From Saussurea involucrata (taxonomy: Eukaryota; Streptophyta; Magnoliopsida; Asterales; Asteraceae), in the NCBI GenBank assembly GCA_033807775.1, contig CM066314.1, positions 34,025,001 to 34,089,000 of the forward strand: a stretch of DNA of 64,000 bases. Reading direction: 5' to 3'. The notes beneath the pieces were generated by a model. That model was not told where the DNA came from. It saw only the letters and a list, made by a program, of their open reading frames with translations, and made no database searches. Every line of letters starts with the position of its first letter. The first letter of the stretch is position 1. The position numbers and the translations under genes were made by a program. Below are positions 24,701 to 34,639 of the stretch, piece after piece.

Positions 24701-25089
24701 ATACTAACATATAATGCATGCTCGTGATTGTATGAGAGGGAGAATAAAGCCCTTATAAATAGCTATGTTCATGTTTGACTTCACTGCACCAGTGTATATA
24801 CAATTATACATACGTATACCATGTTGGCTGCGTGAGTCTAAGTGGCAGATAGTGCTTTGGAAAACTAGAGGAGAAGAAAAAGGTTTTCAAAAAAAAGTTC
24901 CAGCCATTTAAAACCATGCTTAAAAGTAGTGTTTTGGCCTCAGGGGTGCAAATAGAAATGAATTGCAAACTATAGGGACGAAAACCGAAATTTCAAGACC
25001 ACAAGGATGGAAAACGTAATTTACTCTAATTAGAAATTATGCTTTGATAAAGGTCCACTTATTCTCATTTGGATTTCCTGCAGGAGTGA
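21718..25089 (+). CDS. SC35: SC35-type serine/arginine-rich splicing factor, eight coding exons
   Basis: A nuclear SR protein that binds exonic RNA through an N-terminal RRM and recruits the spliceosome through its RS tail. Coding exons by eye: 21718-21793, 21944-22022, 22386-22465, 22653-22719, 22981-23052, 23491-23700, 23798-23945, 25084-25089. All joins keep frame, and introns start GT and end AG. The product is about 245 residues. MSHFGRSGPP and the RRM (RNP1-like RGFAFVRY, ending TVQFAKYGPNAE) closely match plant SC35. The rest is an RS domain with RSRSRS and YDRSRGRGR runs. Arabidopsis SC35 is about 300 residues, so the tail is short. The last coding exon adds one Glu and a TGA. If the last intron were retained, the frame would close four codons after exon 7. 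A TATA-like TGTATATA lies at about 21524. Confidence 0.88.
23973..25026. mobile_element. Mutator-type MITE (1054 bp) inside the SC35 intron
   Basis: Ends GAGTAAATTAC and GTAATTTACTC, with longer imperfect inverted repeats including the TTTTAGTCCTTGTGG type. It is flanked by a perfect 9-bp duplication TAATTAGAA (23964-23972 and 25027-25035), the Mutator signature. No transposase is present. A second element is nested inside it. Confidence 0.85.
24102..24918. mobile_element. hAT-type element (817 bp) nested in the MULE-type MITE
   Basis: Ends CAAGGTTTTAAA and TTTAAAACCATG, flanked by a perfect 8-bp duplication CTTAAAAG (24094-24101, 24919-24926). The left part holds GAGGCGTAAGCCTCGAGGCG-type sequence; the middle has TA and TAGA microsatellites. 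The same terminal sequence and GAGGC words recur, truncated, at about 53328-53421 and 57706-57801. Confidence 0.82.
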
Positions 25090-27212
25090 TCATCCTTCAC
25101 ATGAGCTGGAATTTTAAAACGATCTCTCTTGCCATCATGATGTTATTCAGCAACATCTTTCCTAGTAGCTTTGGTAGGACTGGATTCCTCCATGATTTTA
25201 GTATCATCTGTTTGACTGGTTTATAAACACAGTAATATGTAGGTTGCTTGCTGTCAGTAAATATGGTACGTTTGGATTTGTCTTTGTGGATGATAGTGTT
25301 TGCTATTAACTTTTTTGTTGAAACTGATGACCATTTGTTTCTTACTCTATTTCTTTGACTTGAATCATTTAGTTTAACCTTTGTGGTGTTTTGTACTAAC
25401 TTGACATGGCACACACTGGATTTTTATAGTTATGATCGAGAAAAGATAGATTGGGGGCGATGGCTGTGATGATGATATTGTGACCTGTTGATAGATTATT
25501 TGAGACTGGGTATGCTGTTTGCAGCAGCAGGGGGTGAGGTTGATTTTTACATGAGTTACAGTCCTGGTGGTAAGTTTTTCATGGGCCTACTGCTCTTTTC
25601 CTTTTATGCCCTTTCACACTTCACCTGTTAATTGGGTAATTGTCATAAAAGCGAGCAGAAGAAGAGTGTGTGTGGCAGATGCTTGTCCTAAATTTGCCGC
25701 TCACAGGACAGGGTAACAAATGCTTATATTTGTTTCTAATTCGTGCATAACATATTATTATTATTATTATTTGTTGCATCTTGCTCCTCCTAAGTTGTAG
25801 CACCAGTGTTCGTGACTGTAGCTGTGAAGTAGTAGCTGAATTCAGATCCTATCCTATTAGGTATATAGCGGGTGATGTGTATGATCGAATTAAGTCCTTG
25901 CTTTGCATGCCGCCTTAGTTAACATCACGTCTGATGATTTGAAGTTTATCCTAAGCACGGCTGCAATTGCGTATCTTTGAACATGTCGAGCTTAAGTTGT
26001 GATCGTCTCCCTTTCTGGTATTATATAAGCATATGTAAGAGCAAACATTTATATGCATTGTTTATTCGTCTGGTATATAATAATACATGACTTCTGGATG
26101 GAAAATAATGTCTGTTTGTGCATTGATTTTGCTAAACATCTTATGGGTAACACTTACAGGAAGCCAAGACTGATGGGATTGCCGTTTATCTTAACGTACC
26201 ATGTCCCCTTAGGTTGGAGAAAGTAGGTAGCGCAGTTGTCTTTGTGGTACACAAGTCGTTATGGTATAGTTTTATGTCGATTTCGAATTGGGGATGGTTG
26301 AGAGCCCCAATTTGGCCCAAAAAGCCATTACATTGTCTTGAGGTATATCGACTCTCCAGCGTCGTGTTCATGTTTTATACCCCTGTCTCTGAAGCCATTC
26401 AGTGGATGTCACGGCTTTGAGACTCACCAAATCTGAATGGTGAGTGGATTAAAAGTGAACAAAAGTAATTACTATCTTCTTGATGTCGGGTACACCAATG
26501 AAGAGGTACTTGTTCACACCCATTTGAGGCCTAAGATTACATGTCTAAATGGATCTCGACCAGGAAAGGAATTTTACAAGACAATGTTTTAGGATTCTTT
26601 AAGAAATTAGGTTGTCTACAAGGAATTTCACAAGACAATGTTTTAGGGTTCTTAAAGAAATTGGGTTAAAGAAATTATCAACACAAACAATGAGGATGAA
26701 GATGAGATCTTGAATCCCATTAATTGGGATGTCAAATGCTGGACCAATTAAACAAAACGATCCAATCAAATTGTCATCCAGTCATCAACCATGAAAGATT
26801 AATTTTAGAGTAAATTACTGATTTGGTCCCTGTGGTTACTAAAAATTTTAGATTGGGCCTCCCAAACAGATTAATTACAGTAATGGTCATCGTGATTTTA
26901 CTTTTGTTTTGGAGTGGGTCCCTTCCCTAACTTCACTAACTGTTTGCTCCATTAAGTCAGGGACACTATTGTCTTTTTATATAATTTATAAAAGCCTTTT
27001 TTAGTTTTGAATCGAAACCCAAATCCAGAAAACCCTTCCCGGAGAACGCCGATAAACTCCCTTACCCCACCCGATTCGTTTTTTCGACCCAACAACCGTC
27101 TCCATCCTCACCTCCATTTCCGGCGACAACACTCTACTCCCTAAAGATCTATGGGATTTTTGAATAGATTTAAGTTTCTCACAGATTTGGTTTAGAAATT
27201 GTTGATATATTG
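25090..27212. other. SC35 3' UTR and downstream intergenic DNA
   Basis: The first few hundred bases after TGA 25087-25089 are probably 3' UTR, but no clear polyadenylation site can be fixed. Beyond about 25900 no gene is seen. At 26816 the words GAGTAAATTACTGATTTGG begin, resembling the left end of the MULE-type repeat at 23973, but a matching right end is not obvious. Confidence 0.5.
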
Positions 27213-27596
27213 AGGGGGTGTTTGGGATTGCTTATTTAAAGGGTGTATTAACTTATTTTGTTTTGTTATCACTGATAAACAGTTTTAAGTGTTTGGATGA
27301 GAGGAAAAAAACTGCTTATATCGTTTTGTCCCCACTGATAAAAAGTTTTTGATAAGTCATTCTATTCTAACTTATTAACATATTTGAAACAACTTATCAC
27401 CCTTTTGGTTATTTTACATGTATAAGCAATCCCAAACACTTTCTAAAGAACAACTTATTAGCTTATTACGTTTTGCTACCACCATAAGCTAATCGAAACA
27501 CTTTTTATAAAATTCTGGTTTAACACCACATAAGTTGATAAACACTTTTATAAAAAACGTAAGTTATTTTAAATAAGCAATCCCAAGATGTGTGGG
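27213..27596. mobile_element. Probable MITE with GGGATTGCTTATTTAAA inverted repeats
   Basis: A perfect 17-base inverted repeat (27224-27240 and 27569-27585) borders about 380 bases that contain further partial copies of TAAGCAATCCCAAACAC. The outer limits and target duplication are unclear. No coding capacity. Confidence 0.6.
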
Positions 27597-28118
27597 TGTT
27601 TGTACAGAATCGAACATAGACCTGGTGAATTTCTCCATGTTAAAAATTCAAATATTGCTTTACAGTTTTCATTTGATCTATGACGCCCAACACCTACAAC
27701 CCATCGAATCCCTTCATCACAACAACAACCCAATGAAAACCCCCTCCCCCTTGTAACGGATTAGAGAAAAAAGGGAGCATCCAATAGATTTGAACCTAAA
27801 CCATTCAAAGATTTTCGATTTTGTTCTTCACAGTCATGATCGGTACGAGTTCAATTTCCATTTTCTTTTTCATTGTCATGGTAGGTGGGTTTTTCGATTT
27901 CGAATTTATTTTCTTGCTGTGATGGGGGAGGAAGACGATGGGTTTCCTTTCTTAAGAGTGTGGCTTAACAATGTAACGTTGTGGTCTTAACAGTAGGGTG
28001 AGGGAGGAGGAGGTAGTTTCCGTTCTTAACAGTGTGGCTGAACCCACCTATTTATATGACTTTTAAGTTTTCATTGTAATTGAAATTTCTAAATCTCTCT
28101 TTCTAGATGAACTGAGGA
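27597..28118. other. Intergenic DNA left of the copia block
   Basis: I see no gene, repeat boundary or RNA here. The ATG-led stretch at 27790-27990 (66 codons) has no recognisable motif. The last bases before the K element read CTGAGGA. Confidence 0.4.
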
Positions 28119-28381
28119 TGTTGTAAAACAGAAAGGAGATATAGCTAACTTAAATCCAAATTAAAGAGTTTAACCAAAGTCAAACAAGGATAAGTTAGTG
28201 ATCCCAATGAATCCCTAGCTTGAACATGCAAGGGTGTTCTTAGTGTATAAGACAAAATTCCCAAAACATATAAATATGATGAGTCTAAATATGCATCCAA
28301 CACAAAATAAAGAGATAGAGTTAGAAGACAAACCAAGATTTACGTGGAAACCCAAAACGGGAGAAAACCACGGGTGGAGGA
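28119..28381 (-). repeat. K 3' LTR, first part
   Basis: Matches 47272-47533 closely (GTAAAACAGAAAGGAGATAT and onward) and breaks at 28381, where element S enters. The remainder is 41393-41937, for a total LTR of about 808 bp once S is removed. Confidence 0.85.
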
Positions 28382-29351
28382 TGTTGGTCCCGAAAGGCTT
28401 AAACAAGTTTGTAGAAGGGGGGGGGGGGGGGGGGTTGAATACAAACACACTATTTTACTTTTCTAAATTGTTTATTGATAAATCATTAACAATTTACAGC
28501 TTGTTGCGGAAACAAGATTAAGGATAAACCTAAATCTAAACAAGTTGGAACACTAAGGTTTTCTTGCACTAAGAAAGATAAGGAGATTACTAATAAAATC
28601 CTATCTTGAGAGATTTGAACTTGTCCAGAGTTAGCAAGTTACTTCAAATGAAGTGAGTTCATCTCTTTATATACTGCATGCATTTAATGCAATCCAGTAT
28701 ATACTTTACACGTGTCATTAGCGGATTGGTTGCATGTCATTGACCTTTGATGACAACCTTAGTAGCCGCATGAATGAACAGTGTAGTATCAGAGTGGTTG
28801 TACGATTTCAGATTTTCGGAGGTTCTTTTCTGACATTTCGTACGGTGGCGTGCAAGGGAGGTTAAGACAAAAGTACTTTGTACGGAGGACTTCAAGATCA
28901 GCTTTCGTTGATTCAGCGATTATCATTTACTATTCAGCAGATGATAAAGTTCAGCGATAGCTGAAGTCTTGTACTTGATACTTCACGTTGAGTGGACAAA
29001 TCTGAGTCTTCGCTGATCCGCATCAGTTCATTAGGAGACTTGTCGCTGGTTCTTGAGCTTGATCTTCGACTTCAGCGTAGAACCTTTGTTGACGTGAATC
29101 TTGTCTTCAGGGATCATAAGTAAACAACTAACTTATCAGCGATCACCATAAGGACTGAACAGACTCAGCGATATGGTGAACAGTGTTCGCTGAATGTTTA
29201 ATCTAAAAGTGCGAGAGTTCCTATCAGCAGTACTGTAAGATCTTAGTACTTATCAGTGATAGTGAAACTCTGATACATATTGTTTACTTACAATTTTCAC
29301 TAAGTATTTAAGATAGGGTCATTATCAAATCACTGAGGGTTTGGATCAACA
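28382..29351 (-). repeat. S 3' LTR
   Basis: 970 bp, TGTTGGTCCCG to GGATCAACA, nearly identical to 40419-41387. About 35 bases from its left end is a run of about 18 G (C on the element strand). It contains many CAGCGAT/TCAGCG words. These also recur throughout the internal region, where several fall in coding sequence. Confidence 0.92.
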
Positions 29352-29359
29352 ATCTCCCC
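29352..29359 (-). other. S polypurine tract
   Basis: On the - strand GGGGAGAT, preceded by more G, abuts the 3' LTR end at 29351. This is the expected plus-strand priming site. Confidence 0.8.
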
Positions 29360-29618
29360 CTATTTGATTATGACATAGCAACAGAGAAAATTGCTATTTA
29401 ATGAAAACATAAGGATAAAAAGAACTCATAAAATATTTGTCCCTTTTACTGTTTTCTGGGATCTTTTCAGTACTGATGGAGTAAAGTACATTCTCTGAAA
29501 TCTTTCTTTAAATCTTTGAATCAGGTTACAATATGAATAAGAAAGATTACAAGTACAAGCGAAATAAATTACAAGTACTGAAGGATGACTGATACAATAG
29601 AGAAAATGGTGATTGTTG

Positions 29619-32600
29619 TCAGCCTTCAAAGAGTTCTTTCTTAATGAGAAGTTCATCAAGGGTTGTCTTTTCAGTTGGAATCATCCAGTCAGGAACCTTT
29701 TCCCCTTTATTCTTTAGCTTCAGAGCAGCTTCAAAAATCAAGGGTTTTAGGTGTCGTGCCTGAATGTCTTTTCTGAAGTCGCACCAGTAGATGAGATCTT
29801 TGAGCTGTTCGATTGGAGTGATTGGAAGCTCAGCGATCCGTTGAAAGCATTTACGTCCGTCGTAGTCAAGAAAGAATATTCCATAAGGATTACTGATGAC
29901 TTTACCAGGGACGAAAAGTTCACATGGTGGCAAAGAGACATCAAGGGCAGATAGATCAGGACCAGGACCAAGTACTTCAGCGCGAGAGAAACCAATTCCA
30001 GTTTCATTTCGTATGACAGGACCTGAGTTTGAATCTTGACGTTTCTTCCTTGGAGAGTCCTTTTTTCTTTTCGGCTTTAGATCAGGAACAGGAGGAATAT
30101 CCACACAAGAAGATATCAAATCGATCTGTCTGTTTATCAGCTTTTCGAAATGATCCTTGTACTTAGATTTTGACGGTTGGATAGCTAACCTCATCTCCAG
30201 CCATTCAGAGAGACCATACCTTTTTACAGTGTCAGCACGAAAGGTTTCAGATGAGTCATCTTCTCTGAACAGTTTGATGTCAACAATAGGTACTCCGATG
30301 GAGGTTCTTCCAGAGATGAATACCTTGTTGATCTTCGCTGGACGATATCTGAAGTGGATTTTCTCTTTACACCAGATCAGGGTGGTCTGAGAAACTTCAG
30401 CTTTCTTTTCCACGATCTTCTGGGCTTGTTCCCAAAGCTTTCGTTGGATTTGAATGGGAATACGCTTCAGCTTGGGGTCTTTGACAGATTCTTGAGTGAG
30501 CTTGATGGCGAATTCTCTGTCTTTATCTTCAGCTTCCTTCCTTTCAGCGATGAGGCGTTCAGCTCTGAGATGATCTTGGTATTCAGCTTTTGAAATTCTG
30601 AACTTAGGAGGAACTGAAGGTAGTTGATCGCGCCTTAGGATGATTCGCTGATCCTCGAATCGCTTTATCATTTCTTCTCTCCTCTTTTGATCTTCTTCAC
30701 TCAGCCTTTGAGCAACTGAGGAAAGTCTGTTTCTGTGCGAGAGAGGTTGTTCTTCTGGTTCATCAGTCTCAGAGATTAAATCTAAGACTGGGATTATGTC
30801 TTCAGCGGTAGCTGGAATTATTGGTGAAGTCGCAACAGATCTTTCAGCGATATCCTCAAACAGGGGAGAGGACTAGCTGAAACGCAGCGATCTTACAAAT
30901 AAGAACTGGGTAGAAGAACTTGGGTAGAAAAGATAGAAAAAAATGTGGATGTGTATGGTGTTTGTGGAATGGATAACTGATTTTTCAGAGATGATCAGGG
31001 AAGGAAAAATAAGTTTAGTGTACCTGACAAATCGGCTTTGCAAGTAGGATCGCCAGATTATCATCTTCAGCGATGCCTTTGTCTTTGCTTTTCTCAGCGC
31101 CAGAGGCTGAGTGCTTTGTCTTTGTCTTCTCCCCTGAAGGTTCTTTTATTGAAATACCTTTAAGAGCTTTGGTTCGAGGAGCAGGTTTGACAACAAAGAA
31201 ATCATCGTCATCTTCATCATCATCATCATCGTTCCTTGGAGAGGAGGATGGTTCAGCTTCAGGGATGTCGAAGTCTTCGTCTTCTTCTGCTTCAGATTCC
31301 TCAGCATCTTCATCGAGTTGCTCCCCCTCAGATATAGAGGCGAGGTTCTCGGTTCCCTCAGGGTTTTCATCTCCCTGAGGTCCAGTAATCCGATCTTCAT
31401 TACCCTCTCCCCTGATAGATTCATCATGGGAAAGGTCTTCAGCGCTCTTCTCCTGTTCAGCGCTCTTCTCCCCCTCTTTCTCATGATGGGCGGGGGAGGA
31501 ATGGGTAGATTCAGCATTGGTGTTGTCTCTGTCTTCTGGGCCAGAGATTTTCACACAACCTTCAAGCTTAGCTATTCTGTCTTCTAGGCCAGAAATAGCA
31601 GGCGTGATTTTCTTCAGCTCTTGGCGATCCTCTGCGGTGAATGAGTCCAAAACAGGTGCAGGGGCCGGAGCAGGAGCTGGATTATTTGCCTTGTTCACCA
31701 GCGTCTCGATCATTGTCTTGACAGAACCAAGGTCGGTCTTCACTGAGCCCAAGTCGGTCTTGACCACTGACATATCACCTTCGAGTGTACCAACCGATTT
31801 CTTCAGCGTTGTAACTTCGCTGGAAATGGTGGAAACTGATGATTTGAGGTTGGTGTAGTCAGTGTAGATGTCGGAGAGCACTTTGGCAAAGTCGGCGAGA
31901 GTTTTATCAAGGTCTTTGATGTCATCAGAGGAGGCCTTCTTTTCCACCACAGTAGTCAGCTTCGTCAGATTCTCTCCAGCGTTTGTTACAGCTGTAGAGT
32001 TATTTGATAGACCGGTGGTGAGATCCGTAAGTTTCATCTCCATAGACTTCAGAGACTGGTTGATGTCTCCCAAAAAAGGACCTGTAACATATAAGTACTT
32101 GTGAACAAAGGAAAGCTCAGAAGTTTCAGGTTTAGTTACAGTGTTTAAGGTGGGATCTGTACCTGCAGGAGCGTTGACGAACTCATCAAAGTTTCGAGTC
32201 CCTCCATAGTGTTCCATATCTCCCTCAAAAGTTCCGTGAGGAATGGAGATCTCTGCAGGTCCTTTCTTCGTCATTCGCTGAGAAGCTTCAACGGCTTCTT
32301 GAATGATGGCATCTCCAGTTTTGACTGGAGGAGTGTCCAAAGAAGTAGAGGGAGGAGCGAAGGATAAGAATTGGGGTTGGGGTTCAAGTTCAGCGTTGGA
32401 TTCGCTGAGAAGTACTTCATCAGTCTTTTGAGAGACTGACGAAGGTTGGGTAGATTCCAAAGTTCTAACCTCAGCGTTTAGGGACGCTGAAGTAGGTTTA
32501 GAAGGGATGGCTTGAATTGGTGTGGCAGAGCGTACCACAGAACTTTCCTTCAGCTCTTCAGAATGAGCTGAGGAGTCTTCAGCATGCAACTGCTGGGGTT

Positions 32601-33651
32601 GCTCCTTGGTTTTCTTGATCCTTTTGGAATCAAGAGGGGTAAGAGATTGTTTCCTTTTCTTAGAAGGAATGGATTTTGTGGCCGGGGTATCAGCGATGGG
32701 TATTGTCGCTGAAGGAGCCACAGAAAGCGGAGAATTAAGAAGAGTGAGAAGAGTAGAGAGACGTACCTCGTTGGCGACAGGCTTGAAGTCGAGAACTTTA
32801 GGGCCAATCTGAGAGAGTTTCAGATCACCCTCTTCAGGATAGCTTTCCTTCAGGCCATATTGAAAGATGGCGCTGATGAATCGCGGGTAAGGAACCCATG
32901 CTGGTCGGTCAGCGGCAGAATCAACACGTTGAATGAGGTCTTCATAGATGATGGAGGCCCAGTCAATGTTGAGACCTTTCAGCAGTGCGTAACCCATGGC
33001 CTGCTGAGGTTGAGCGGCTTGATCAGAAGATCCGGATTTCGCTGTCATGCAGCTGATCAGGTGAGCGAAGATGAAGTTCATCTCGCTAGGCTTCTTGGAT
33101 TTCTTTATCAGCGTCAACTTCTTCTCAGGTAGCTTGTCTCTTCCAGTCTCCCAGATGTAACCCATCGCATCAAGGAAAGCAATGATTTCTTCCCTGTCAG
33201 CGTGCTTCTTGTGGTCAGGAAATGGAATGAAAGGATTTTCTGAGGTAGCGTTAGGGAATTTTAGAGCTTTGCGGATTATTGCGGGGGTTATCTTGATGGT
33301 GCCATACTCAGTATCGCTGAGTATGCAGTCGATGGTTTTAGATGGATCTTTGGCTGAGGGTAGGTTGGTGTGTCTGGCAGAGTACCAGAATTGGGATAAT
33401 AGACGCTGACTGGCAGGAGGTGTGATTGTCAGTGCTGTGTATATGGGGCTATTCTTCAAAAAAATCACAGCGTCGTCTAGATGGGATACCTGCTTCCGAG
33501 GAGGAAACTCGAGAAGCGCTGAAAGGTTGTTTGCCTTTGTCCAGTCTAGTTGATCCAGCTCAAACTTAACCTGAGGAGCTTTGGTGATTTCCAGTTCCTC
33601 AGAATCACTGGAGATGGACTCAGCGGTAACATTCAGCTTTGAAGTTGCCAT
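29619..33651 (-). CDS. S accessory gene, inferred to be spliced (about 1293 aa), unknown function
   Basis: A large extra gene between RNase H and the 3' LTR. Exon 1 runs 33651-31024 (876 codons, no stop). A donor CAG/GTACAC is followed by a 151-base intron (31023-30873) with a pyrimidine-rich tract and acceptor CAGCTAG. Exon 2 runs 30872-29619 in phase (417 codons and stop). Residues ~30-300 form a compact domain (FLKNSPIYTALT, QRLLSQFWYSA, IDWASIIYEDLIQ) resembling the putative transposon-protein domain often annotated in plant retroelements. Then come a Ser/Thr/Pro-rich linker with a basic KKRKQ patch, heptad-like coiled coil at ~520-640, an Ala-Pro repeat, and an acidic tail with Asp/Glu runs. 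Exon 2 is charged and carries KPKRKKDSPRKKRQ, nuclear-signal-like. No signal peptide or membrane segment is seen, so an envelope role is not supported. It is intact although pol is broken. Confidence 0.7.
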
Positions 33652-34639
33652 TTCACTGTATTATCAGTTCAACCAAAGATGTTAACAAATAAGAAATATC
33701 TTAATGTGGAAAGAGAATTTCCATTAAGATTTTTCGAATTTTGTCCATTTCATTCAGACAAAAAAGTCTTAATGAAGATTAGGGTTTTTCTTGTTTTTTT
33801 TAAAAACGAATATAACACCTATAAGCCTTGTATTCCAGTTTTTTAAAAAAAAATGGATACGAAAGAAGAACAAGTTTAAGATTTTAGATTTAAAACTTGA
33901 AGAACAACCATGAAATGGTTGTGTTTATAAAACCATGAAAGAAAATGATTTTATTTTTGAGTTCTTTTGTTTGATCTTGTGTAAAACAATGATAAGATCG
34001 AAAACAAGTTATTTGCATTTGATAAAAGATAAGAACATATTGACCTTGAGTTTGATGAAGAAGATGATGAACAGTTCTTGAAGATCGAGAGCACAAAATG
34101 CAACAGTGTTCTTTTCTTGCGGAGAAAGATTGATTCGCATAAAAGACAAATATAAACTTTGAGAGAGTTTATATAGGAAGAGAGTAGAGAGAGAAAAACT
34201 TGAGCGGGAAAGTTTTTCAACATGACACGGACACGTGTTTGCATTTGATTGGATAGACAACGAAACGTGCAAACGTGTGTCAGAAAAAAAGAAACGTGCC
34301 TGGTGTTATCCGTTGCAATGACGTCACAACTGTCCTTTCACATTCTTTCGTTGTCTCTGAGGTTTTGAAAGAAAAACTCAGGGACTCTTTGGAAAATATG
34401 AAGCACTGAATAGAAATATCAGTGAGGGTTTTAAGAAATTTCAAAATATTATTCAGCGATGAAAGAATTTGAAATCTTGCATTTTCATGCGTTTTGTCAG
34501 AGAAAACATACCTTGATATCAGTTTAACCCAATTTATTCAGAGAGAAGATGATGAAATGGATTGTACTAGTTTATTTTATCCAGAGCCTATACAAGAATG
34601 TATAAACGTATCGCTGATTAAATGTGAACCGCTGAAGAT
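33652..34639 (-). other. Untranslated gap between S RNase H and accessory gene
   Basis: No long reading frame. Holds the promoter-like block and a candidate ~490-base leader with several short upstream ATGs and T/A-rich tracts. This gap, together with a gene that keeps its own frame, argues against the accessory protein being made by simple extension of the gag-pol message. Confidence 0.5.
34100..34330 (-). promoter_or_regulatory. Promoter-like block upstream of the S accessory gene
   Basis: Reading on the - strand: TGACGTCA at 34326-34319 (bZIP/CRE-type palindrome), CCAAT at 34252-34248, ACACGTGT at 34238-34231 (G-box core ACGTG), then TATATAAA at 34175-34168. The spacings (CCAAT about 75 bases and G-box about 57 bases before the TATA box) are those of an ordinary plant RNA polymerase II promoter. 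It lies ~500 bases before the accessory ATG at 33651 and after the end of RNase H at 34640. A transcript start near 34140 would give a ~490-base leader. This is inferred from motifs only. Confidence 0.5.

Larger units (their letters stand above)
23946..25083 (+). other. Last SC35 intron, enlarged by nested transposons
   Basis: The donor GTTAGT follows exon 7, and the acceptor TTTCCTGCAG precedes 25084. Almost all of this 1138-base intron is the MULE-type MITE 23973-25026 with a hAT-type element inside it. Without them the intron would be about 75 bases, close to the minimum plant intron size. Confidence 0.75.

Noticed and set aside
25044..25226. Possible protein continuing SC35 beyond its last intron
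   Set aside because: The in-phase acceptor at 25084 leads to GAG then TGA. The frame at 25044 is not reachable by the splicing that fits the family.
28111..28119. GAGGA left of K as a target duplication linked with the S duplication GAGGA
   Set aside because: The right end of K is not defined, so the match cannot be tested. A 5-base coincidence is plausible.
31073..33409. Several + strand frames opposite the S accessory gene
   Set aside because: Mirror frames of the Ser/Glu-rich - strand coding region. They lack motifs or coherent starts.
29619..33651. Accessory gene as a viral-type envelope glycoprotein
   Set aside because: No signal peptide, hydrophobic membrane segment or Cys-rich ectodomain is visible. 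The composition is charged, with coiled coil and basic patches.
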